Positions 21,185 to 30,670 of a DNA stretch of 64,000 bases are shown here, one piece after another. The position numbers were made by a program, and so were the translations under genes. Source of the stretch: Paulinella micropora (lineage: Eukaryota; Cercozoa; Imbricatea; Euglyphida; Paulinellidae). The first letter of the stretch is position 1, and each line of letters begins with the position of its first letter. Below the pieces are notes generated by a model. It saw nothing but the letters and a program-made list of their open reading frames with translations. It ran no database searches and had not been told where the DNA came from. The DNA is taken from NCBI GenBank assembly GCA_019918135.1, contig WBZZ01004779.1, forward strand, positions 1 through 64,000. Direction: 5' to 3'.

Positions 21185-21227
<43 letters not shown>

Positions 21228-21228
21228 G

Positions 21229-21275
21229 ATGGAGGCGCATGTGCAGAAATGCATCAGCCATTGACAGAGAAGCAC
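21229..21275 (+). mobile_element. 47-bp SINE 3' end fragment
   Basis: ATGGAGGCGCATGTGCAG through AGAAGCAC between TTA tracts. It starts at the same ATGGAGG position as the LINE fragments at 20469 and 20537. Confidence 0.85.
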
Positions 21276-21300
21276 TATTATTATTATTATTATTATTATT

Positions 21301-21436
21301 CGGCCCGTCTGGAAGTGTTGGAACTGCCCTTGCGGGGGTGTCATTAGAGCTTATCGTCAATTCTTCGTACTCCCCTCACGGGTGAGACGATGGAGGCGCA
21401 TGTGCAGAAATGCATCAGCCATTGACAGAGAAGCAC
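21301..21436 (+). mobile_element. SINE, 5'-truncated
   Basis: Starts CGGCCCGTCTGG within the body, so the tRNA-like head is absent. Normal tail. Confidence 0.85.
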
Positions 21437-21468
21437 TATTATTATTATTATTATTATTATTATTACTA

Positions 21469-21641
21469 GGGAGTACATAGGCCATCGGTCCCTTTCCATG
21501 GGCAGATTGGTATGAAGCTCCTAGAGTAATGTTCTATGCCGTCACTTCCTTTATTCCACCGATCGGTGTGGAGACTTTCCTTATGGAATGGAGGACTGGA
21601 TGCACATGGCCTTTTGGCTCAGCAATTGGCAGGAGATACAC
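21469..21641 (+). mobile_element. G element
   Basis: Variant with GATCGGTGTGG. Its tail has a TATCGTTATT interruption shared by the G copies that precede every C element. Confidence 0.85.
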
Positions 21642-21675
21642 TATTATTATCGTTATTATTATTATTATTATTATT

Positions 21676-22018
21676 CAGCCCAATGGCCTCAAGGCGTTAA
21701 ACTGTGACGCCAACTCATAACCCTTTGGTGGTAGATGCTGGGGAGGAGGGTCGTTGCGCGCGTAAAAGATCTTAAACTCCGCATATGCTGGTTGATAGCC
21801 CAGGACCCAGCAGACACCAGATTGTTATGGGTGGGGTTTCGAGGCAGCTCTAGTAACCTCGGCTTAGTGCAGTCTTGCCCTCAGGAGCTCCATCGGTGGC
21901 CCCGATCATCAGGCGAGAGACTGACACGGGGGGGTGGAGGACCTCGAACAAGGGTATTGGAGGCTTATGTCCGTTGAGGATATGCCATTAGCTGCATCAG
22001 TACGCCTCAGATAAAGTA

Positions 22019-22021
<3 letters not shown>
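21676..22021 (+). mobile_element. C element (~346 bp short non-autonomous repeat)
   Basis: Begins CAGCCCAATGGCCTC and ends CCTCAGATAAAGTAAAG(TAT)n. The 3' part has TTGGAGGCTTATGTCC, then a 6-bp stem (ATGTCC-GTTGA-GGATAT, one G-U). An A-box-like GATAGCCCAGGACC and an imperfect B-box-like GGTTTCGAGGC hint at a tRNA-type origin but do not prove it. It precedes each of LINE copies 2-5. Confidence 0.8.

Positions 22022-22087
<66 letters not shown>
22022..22087 (+). repeat. (TAT)n microsatellite between C element and LINE copy 2
   Basis: C-element tail into which the LINE appears to have inserted. Confidence 0.95.
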
Positions 22088-22148
22088 GGAGGGGTGCACA
22101 AGATGGCACTCCATGGGAAGAGGAGGTGGTTGGGCCTCTCCCCACGAA

Positions 22149-22175
22149 GGTGACCGCTTGGGGAGGGCGGTCACC
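22149..22175 (+). repeat. 5'-terminal hairpin of LINE copy 2
   Basis: GGTGACCGC and GCGGTCACC form a perfect 9-bp stem with a 9-nt loop, ~60 bp from the 5' end. The same stem occurs at 29742-29768 (loop changed by one base), 38256-38282 and 46778-46804. Confidence 0.75.
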
Positions 22176-22386
22176 GGGATATGCGCAACTCTCAACTGGG
22201 CATTACTCGGTAGGGGTTCGGCCAGGCAGGTTGTGGGGTTGTCTGTTGGATTGTTGGTTGGCTCGTTTTTCTTGGCTGTTGGGTTGGGTCTGGTTTCCTG
22301 GTTAGCCCATTTTCGCCGAATTTCCTGCCGAGTAAATGCCTGGGGGCTTCCAGTTCCGGTTTGGTGATCTTGTTGAGGTGAGCATT

Positions 22387-22526
22387 GGGAGGAAACAGTA
22401 CCGAGATGGGTTGAAGATAGGATTCACATTGAGCCGAGATGGGGCCGAGTTGGCCTGTTCCAACTCGGCTCCATTTCGGCTTCATGTTAATCCTATCTTC
22501 ATCCTATCTGGGTTTTGTCTCCTCCC
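22387..22526 (+). repeat. Long inverted repeat in LINE 5' UTR, copy 2
   Basis: Same 67-nt arms and CCTGTT loop as at 201-340. Confidence 0.85.
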
Positions 22527-23077
22527 TATCTTCGCTTCTTCGGGGTTGCATAACTGGAATACATGATGACGCGCACGTTGGAGAGGGGCTTCAGTCGGTC
22601 CCAATGCCTTGCCAGTGCCTTGCTGCGTTGCCGTGCCTTGCCCCATGCAGTCACACCCTCCACCGTTGCATTTCTAACTGAGCAGCTTCGGCTGGGATTA
22701 CTATACTTGTCTGTAAGACCCTATAGGTACCGCTAGGTTCGCGCCTTCTATACCCACGTGGGGGAAGGAGTTTCAGCGGCACGCCGTCCGATCTGGCTCC
22801 ACTCGGGGACACCCGTACCTCATGATGTGTATTGTTAGGAGCTGCTGAAAGTCCATATGGCATGAGAGTAGAGGCGTTGGCGATGCGATGGAGAGTGTGT
22901 GTAGCGCGTGAGGCAGGTTCTGGCGACGCTGGGGGTGCTGGCGGGCGCCGAAGGGCACGAAGCGACGCGGCAGCGTCCAGTGACACCGGCGGAAATGCGT
23001 GTAGTGTGTGTTGCAGATACCGCCGATGCTATTTGCATGGGCGGGCGCTTTCCTCGGCGTAAAGAGGCGCGGCGGTG

Positions 23078-26000
23078 ATGGCCAGTGACATTGGCCGTCT
23101 ACTACTCTCAATGGATTACAAATACGCGAAGCACGGAGCTACCACTGTGGCCCTTAGACAGGCTCTGGCCCGATGTCCCAGGATGGGAGGATGAGGGCTC
23201 GCGTATATGACGGAATTCCTGAACCACGTGGAGAGGCTATCTTAGCTGCGCCTCATCCTTCCTCCCCAAACCTGGCACACGGGTCGGCGCTTCAACATAA
23301 GGCGAGCGGCGCTATATGGCAGATGGCACCGCCGCCTCGACGGTACCGGCGGGTAGATCGGTACGACAAGGACGGGCGTAATCTGATTGTCTGGGGCTCT
23401 CAGAACGCGCCAATCTACAGGAGATCGCCTCCAAAATGAGCGGTCTTGGTCTGGTGGTCCCGGTAATGGAGTGGCAAGGCCAGCGAATGTCTCGTCACCT
23501 GGAGCTGGTCTACGAGGACGATGACAGCAGGCAGACGGCGTTGCAGCAACTCAAACATCTCAAATTCTTTGGCAGAGGGGTCAATGTGGCCCTTGGGCGC
23601 AGGTTCAGGGACAGGGAACGTGTCCGAAGGCTTATTCGCATCCATCTGTGTGGGAAAGCGGCGGTCCGGAAGGAGGAAGCTGCGACGGGATATCGCGTCT
23701 TGCCTCTGCATGAAGAATGTGTCGATGATGTGCAGGTGGTGTCTTCGGAATTGGCTGCCGATGCACCTAAGTGTGTGTCTGAGTGTGCTGATGTGTATGT
23801 GGTGCCCCTGCATTCGGCGGCCAGTGCAGTGGGGGACCAACCTGCGCAAGCACCTGCAGAGGGGGGCAGCACGAGGGCGGAAGCCAAGCGCGGCCGTCGG
23901 GTCCGGAAACGAGCCAAGAAGCACCGCTCCAAGCAGTTCGATACCGGCTTCAAGCTACTCGTCGCGAGTCACAACTGACAGGGTAAAACGGGATACGACA
24001 ACGTAGGCACGGCGGAATGGGCATCATTCTACAAGCACGAGGGCTGGCTAGTCATCGGGGCTCAGGAGCACCGCATGGGCAAGAAGCAACTTTCCAAATG
24101 CAGCCTGGATTGATTCCGGATTTTTGGAAAACCTGCGGAGGTCAGCGAGAAAAATCGCTGCAAGGGTGGGGTTCTATTCACGGTGGCTAACTTCCTTGGT
24201 CCGTATTGCAACCTGGTGTCAGCCCCCGTCGACCACCGGCAGCAAGTGTGGCTGCGTATCGCCTCGGGTATTACCGGCGCTCAGGATATCTATGTGGGCA
24301 ACGGCTACTTTCCCCAGGAAACGCAGGAAGAAGAGTCGTCAGAGGCGTATGCGGCCTGGCAGGCAGCTATAGCTTTTTTGGAGAGCCAAAGGTCTTGTGG
24401 TCACGGTGGCGGATGCCAACGCGAAGCTCGGGCCGGCATGCAGCCAAAAAGAGGAGGGCATCGTCGGTCAGCACGGGGAGGTCGATGATAAGGGAGCACC
24501 GGTACGCTCGGAGAACGGCAAGAGACTCGCGGCTGTCCTCGTCGCTACGGGCCTGCAAAATCTGAGCGGCTTCTCGTGCCCAGTGGAAGGGTCCTACTGG
24601 TGGTCCCGGTGTGAGCAGCGCTGCATGGGCACAGGCAAGCACCTCCTCGATTACATCTGCGCGTCGCCTGGCTTGGCATCTGGAGCAAAGTTCGGAGTAT
24701 GCGAAGATGATCTTGATACGGACCACAAGGCAGTATGGGCCGAACTGACGTGGAGCGGCCAGCGCCGACCAAAGCGGGCTGCGAAACCTTACAGGTCCTT
24801 TCGTGTTGATAAGCTTATTGGTGCTGTCTCGGGTAATGATCACGCTGCGAAGCAAGCGCTGGATTATCTACGCGACAAGTTCGATGACGTATTCCAGCAT
24901 TGTCTACAGAAGCTTGGAGTGCATCAGCTGCCTGAGCTTGACCTATCGGGTGGTGCCGACAGCCAACGGGTGGTAGATGACGTCACCGAGCGAGTGGCGC
25001 ATTCCTTCCGAATGGCGGCGCACCGGGTCCTTGGCTCCAGATGTATACGACCCCGTTTCACCAACAATTGGTTCGACGGGGAGCTAAAGGAGCTCATTCA
25101 ACAGCGCCGGGAGGCCTACGCAGCATACAGGAGGGATGAATCGAATGCGGAAGCCCGTCTGAATTGGCTACGGCTCCGCAAGCAAACTCGGAAGGCAACT
25201 CGGGCCAAGAAGTCCGCCTCCTTCGAGCAAGTGCAGGAAGAAGCGGTCAAATGTCAACGCGAGCAATCCTCAAAGCGCTTTTGGTTACTCGCGAAGCGGC
25301 TTGGCGGGGCACGCAGAACGAAGGTCTCCGCGCCGGTGCAAAGGGAGGATGGCTCACTGGCGTGTACGCTGCCGGAAAAGATCGCTCGGTGGGAGGAATT
25401 TCGGAAAAATTCAGTGAAGCCACGGGAAAATCCGGCTAGTGCGGCTGTTGTGGTGGAGTGCTGTGCAGAAGCAGGCTCGCTGGAGTGGGAGGAAGCCGAA
25501 GCTAAGCGGCAGTTCCACTGGAACGATCGCTTCAGAGATGAGGTGGCACGGGCTATGAAGGAACACGAAGTAGGTGAAGACACTTGCGAAGAGCTGGACA
25601 AGCCGTTCACGCAAGAGGAGGTCCTTGCAAGGCAACGTGCCCTGAATAACCACAAAGCTTGTGGCGAGGACAAAGTGAAGAACGAGATGCTCAAGTATGG
25701 CGGCGCCTACATCAATGGCTACTTAACGCAGTACTTCAACTGGATTCGAGAAGCCGAGAGGACTCCAAAAGCTTGGGGCAAGGGAATCATCGTCAATATC
25801 CCCAAGGGTGGGGATCCTACGGATCCTGACAACTGGAGGGATATCTCGATGATCAGTTGCCTTGGTAAGCTGTATCTGTCCTTATTAGCTACTCGTCTAA
25901 CGCTCTTCGTGGATGGCCCGGATAAGCTACGTCCAGAGCAGGGAGGCTTCCGCCCGGGGCGTCGCACTACGGATCAGGTCTTTACCCTTTGGCAGAGGTT

Positions 26001-28113
26001 GAAGGGGCGTCAGCAGCAGAAGCGGGAGTCGTATGTCCTGTTCGTCGATCTACGCAAGGCTTTCCCGTCTGTTTGGAGAGATGGCCTATTTGAGAGGCTC
26101 TGGAAGCTGGGTGTAAGGGGCAAGCTCTGGCGCACGCTACGCAGGTGCTACGAGCAGACTTCGTCGCAAGTGCTAGTTGATGGAGCACTCACCCCCGAAG
26201 TACTGGAGGGTATAGGCGTCCAACAGGGGTCCCCTCTCTCTCCCACACTCTTCAACGTCTTTATGGATGAGCTGTGTGATCGGCTGGCGAGTGCCCTCAA
26301 GATCACGGATGTGAAGCGGCTGAACGACATCAAGGCACTTCTATACGCGGACGACGTGGCCCTCATCGCTCACAGTCGCACCGAGCTCCAGAAGATGGTC
26401 AATGTTGTGGCCAAGTTCGCGGAAGATTACCGGCTGGAAGTCAACTTGAAGCCCGGCAAGACGGAAATCATGCCCATTTACACGTCGAGCAAGGCAAAAC
26501 GACCAAGTATCAGGGAGCGAGGTGAGCCCGTGGTGTGGTTTCGCGGCCAGAAGCTTTGTGTCACCAGTCAGTACAAGTACCTGGGAGTGGTTATCACCGA
26601 CGACCTGAAGTCGAAGGAGCAGGCCCTGCGGGCTACGCGTGTCACTGAAGTCGCCACCGCAGGTTGGTACTCTTTGTGGTGTGCAGGTGAGATACAAGCT
26701 AGGTATCGCTTCATGTGCTGGAATCAACTTGTGGGAGCCAAGCTGAAGTACGCCTTCGATGTCTGGCGTGCCCCCGTATCGCAGCTCACCAAGCTGGAGG
26801 CAGCAATGCTGCGCCCCGTGAGGATGATTCTCGGCATCAGCCCTAAGACAAGCAAGTCGATTACACTCTTTCTGGCGCGCTCTTTGAGTGCGGAGCGTTT
26901 GCGGCGGGCGGCGCAACTGAAGTTCTATGGACGGCTGCGTGTTCTACCGGAGGAGCGATTTCCTGTCATCGCATCTCAAGTCAAATCCGACTGGACTGCG
27001 GAGGCCGAAGGCGCTATCAGTGGCTCAATGGATCTACAACAAGGGCTTCAGGAGCTCCTAAATAGCTCAGAGAAGGACCTCGAGGGTTGGAGCTCGACTG
27101 TGGACAAGTGGGCCCTTCGCAGGACGTCAAGATGGTACAGCAACTGATGTGGGACAAGCGAGAGGCAGGCAGCGATCTTACTGATGGCCTGTGAGTCATC
27201 CTAAGACAAGTCTTTGGAACTAAGGAGTTCCCAAGATGGGCAGCCCTTGATGATGCGCATTATAATCTGCTTCGGAGAAGGTTGCTCAGCTGCAACAACT
27301 GCCTTCGGCAGCAAGTTGGTCAGTGGCATATCCCCTCGCTGCTTCTGTTGTCATGATGATGTCAATGAGTCCCTTGCGCACTTCTTATGGGATTGCCCCA
27401 TGCATGAGGCGAGACGTAAGCAGCTGTTGCTGAGTATGCAGAGGCTCGGTGGCATGGCTGTGGGGGGTGCTGAGGGGGATGGAGGGAGTGAGGAGGGTGG
27501 TGAGGTCGTAGGCGGTGAGGTTGTGGTGGAGGAAGTGTTGCTTGGGCGGGAGCGGGAGGGCTCTGTGCGGCAGGGTTGGGATGATATGTCGCCTGTGGAT
27601 CAATCACGATTGTTTTGTAAGTTTTTTCAGGGGAAGTCGCGCTTCCGCAGTAACTTTAGGCTTGCTGCGTTGTTAGGGGTTACAGCGTTGCGTCCCCCTC
27701 CAAAGTTGGATGTGTTGTTTGGATCATATGTGTCTGAGCGTTGGTCTGCTAGGGAGGGTAAAAGGGAGGAGCTTGGGGTAGAGGATGGGGACGAGGAGGT
27801 GATTGATCTCACTGAGGTTCCATCAGCTTCTGTCGCACCCTCCCTCCCAAGTGACGTTGATGTTGCGCGGCGCGGCAGTCCGCGCAGTGTGGACGTCCTG
27901 GCTAGAGAGAGGTGTTCGGGAGCGCAGCGTAGTGTCTCCGAGTTCTTCTCTTCAGCTAACACCCTCGCATCTAGCTCTTCATGCACTTCACAGCCCCCAT
28001 CTGCCCCTGCTGTTGCTGCTATGTCTGTTTGGTGTTCTGACAATGCGTTGGGATCGGCTAACCCCGGTGACCCAATGGACGCACATGTCCAGGATCTGGA
28101 TCTGATGCTATAG
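23078..28113 (+). pseudogene. LINE polyprotein relic, copy 2
   Basis: Ancestral ATG at 23078. Shared lesions: G run 23393-23396 short by one, TGA 23976-23978, TGA 24111-24113, T-run frame change near 24375, TGA 27192-27194 and the 8-bp loss near 27306. The longest remaining frame (24397-27147, 916 codons from a GTG) covers the end of the endonuclease, the whole RT and the thumb region. The zinc finger lies in a separate frame ending at 28113. It cannot make the full protein. Confidence 0.9.
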
Positions 28114-28125
28114 TCTGAGGAAGCC

Positions 28126-28188
<63 letters not shown>

Positions 28189-28205
28189 CATTATTATTAT
28201 TATTA
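28126..28205 (+). repeat. (TAT)n microsatellite, LINE copy 2 tail
   Basis: Carries the same late CATT interruption as the tail of copy 1. Confidence 0.95.
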
Positions 28206-28377
28206 GGGAGTACATAGGCCATCGGTCCTTTCCATGGGCTGATTGGTATAAAGCTCCTAGAGTAATGTTCTATGCCGTCACTTCCTTTATTCCACCGATT
28301 GGTGTGGAGACTTTCCTTATGGAATGGAGGACTGGATGCACATGGCCTTTTGGCTCAGCATTCGGCAGGAGGTACAC
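28206..28377 (+). mobile_element. G element
   Basis: Same ATTCGGCAGGAGGTACAC end variant as the G copy after LINE copy 1. Confidence 0.85.
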
Positions 28378-28435
<58 letters not shown>

Positions 28436-28437
<2 letters not shown>

Positions 28438-28680
28438 AGTTCTACCATCTGGGCCCTGTCGCCAGTTCGATTCCCGTCGGTGCCACCAGTATTTTCATTG
28501 AACATACCGGTCTATTTCTGGACCAGTATTTTCATTGAACATACCGGCCCGTCTGGAAGTGTTGGAACTGCCCTTGCGGGGGTGTCATTAGAGCTTATCG
28601 TCAATTCTTCGTACTCCCCTCACGGGTGAGACGATGGAGGCGCATGTGCAGAAATGCATCAGCCATTGACAGAGAAGCAC
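28436..28680 (+). mobile_element. SINE, 5'-truncated
   Basis: Same truncation (CAAGTTCTACC) and same CCGGTCTATTTCTGGACC variant as the copy at 6311. Confidence 0.85.
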
Positions 28681-28719
<39 letters not shown>

Positions 28720-28985
28720 GGACACCGTGATAGCCCAGTGGTCAAGTTCTACCATCTGGGCCCTGTCGCCAGTTCGATTCCCGTCGGTGCCACCAGTATT
28801 TTCATTGAACATACCGATCCGTCTGGACCAGTATTTTCATTGAACATACCGGCCCGTCTGGAAGTGTTGGAACTGCCCTTGCGGGGGTGTCATTAGAGCT
28901 TATCGTCAATTCTTCGTACTCCCCTCACGGGTGAGACGATGGAGGCGCATGTGCAGAAATGCATCAGCCATTGACAGAGAAGCAC
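28720..28985 (+). mobile_element. SINE, full length
   Basis: Main subfamily; counterpart of 6595-6860. Confidence 0.9.
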
Positions 28986-29057
<72 letters not shown>

Positions 29058-29059
29058 TA
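28986..29059 (+). repeat. (TAT)n microsatellite
   Basis: About 24 units, ending TTACTA before the next G element. Confidence 0.95.
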
Positions 29060-29231
29060 GGGAGTACATAGGCCATCGGTCCTTTCCATGGGCAGATTGG
29101 TATGAAGCTCCTAGAGTAATGTTCTATGCCGTCACTTCCTTTATTCCACCGATCGGTGTGGAGACTTTCCTTATGGAATGGAGGACTGGATGCACATGGC
29201 CTTTTGGCTCAGCAATTGGCAGGAGATACAC
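29060..29231 (+). mobile_element. G element
   Basis: GATCGGTGTGG variant with the TATCGTTATT tail, preceding a C element. Confidence 0.85.
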
Positions 29232-29265
29232 TATTATTATCGTTATTATTATTATTATTATTATT

Positions 29266-29604
29266 CAGCCCAATGGCCTCAAGGCGTTAAACTGTGACGC
29301 CAACTCATAACCCTTTGGTGGTAGATGCTGGGGAGGAGGGTCGTTGCGCGCGTAAAAGATCTTAAACTCCGCATATGCTGGTTGATAGCCCAGGACCCAG
29401 CAGACACCAGATTGTTATGGGTGGGGTTTCGAGGCAGCTCTAGTAACCTCGGCTTAGTGCAGTCTTGCCCTCAGGAGCTCCATCGGTGGCCCCGATCATC
29501 AGGCGAGAGACTGACACGGGGGGTGGAGGACCTCGAACAAGGGTATTGGAGGCTTATGTCCGTTGAGGATATGCCATTAGCTGCATCAGTACGCCTCAGA
29601 TAAG

Positions 29605-29608
<4 letters not shown>
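29266..29608 (+). mobile_element. C element
   Basis: As at 21676, with one G fewer in the G run and TAAGTAAG for TAAAGTAAAG at the end. Confidence 0.8.

Positions 29609-29680
<72 letters not shown>
29609..29680 (+). repeat. (TAT)n microsatellite between C element and LINE copy 3
   Basis: About 24 units. Confidence 0.95.
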
Positions 29681-29980
29681 GGAGGGGTGCACAAGATGGC
29701 ACTCCATGGGAAGAGGAGGTGGTTGGGCCTCTCCCCACGAAGGTGACCGCTTAGGGAGGGCGGTCACCGGGATATGCGCAACTCTCAACTGGGCATTTAC
29801 TCGGTAGGGGTTCGGCCAGGCAGGTTGTGGGGTTGTCTGTTGGATTGTTGGTTGGCTCGTTTTTCTTGGCTGTTGGTTTGGGTCTGGTTTCCTGGTTAGC
29901 CCATTTTCGCCGAATTTCCTGCCGAGTAAATGCCTGGGGGCTTCCAGTTCCGGTTTGGTGATCTTGTTGAGGTGAGCATT

Positions 29981-30120
29981 CGGAGGAAACAGTACCGAGA
30001 TGGGTTGAAGATAGGATTCACATTGAGCCGAGATGGGGCCGAGTTGGCCTGTTCCAACTCGGCTCCATTTCGGCTTCATGTTAATCCTATCTTCATCCTA
30101 TCTGGGTTTTGTCTCCTCCC
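29981..30120 (+). repeat. Long inverted repeat in LINE 5' UTR, copy 3
   Basis: Same structure as 201-340. The outermost base is C instead of G. Confidence 0.85.
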
Positions 30121-30670
30121 TATCTTCGCTTCTTCGGGGTTGCATAACTGGAATACATGATGAGCGCACGTTGGAGAGGGGCTTCAGTCGGTCCCAATGC
30201 CTTGCCAGTGCCTTGCTGCGTTGCCGTGCCTTGCCCCATGCAGTCACACCCTCCACCGTTGCATTTCTAACTGAGCAGCTTCGGCTGGGATTACTATACT
30301 TGTCTGTAAGACCCTATAGGTACCGCTAGGTTCGCGCCTTCTATACCCACGTGGGGGAAGGAGTTTCAGCGGCACGCCGTCCGATCTGGCTCCACTCGGG
30401 GACACCCGTACCTCATGATGTGTATTGTTAGGAGCAGCTGAAAGTCCATAAGGCATGAGAGTAGAGGCGTTGGCGATGCGATGGAGAGTGTGTGTAGTGC
30501 GTGAGGCAGGTTCTGGCGACGCTGGGGGTGCTGGCGGGCGCCGAAGGGCACGAAGCGACGCGGCAGCGTCCAGTGACACCGGCGGAAATGCGTGTAGTGT
30601 GTGTTGCAGATACCGCCGATGCTATTTGCATGGGCGGGCGCTTTCCTCGGCGTAAAGAGGCGCGGCGGTG

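Larger units (their letters stand above)
22088..28125 (+). mobile_element. LINE copy 2 (~6.0 kb)
   Basis: Complete ends: GGAGGGGTGCACAAG at the 5' side, GAGGAAGCC(TAT)n at the 3' side. Private lesions are a ~57-bp deletion near 23155 and a 1-bp loss near 27119 (CTTCGCAGG against CTTCGGCAGG). Confidence 0.95.
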
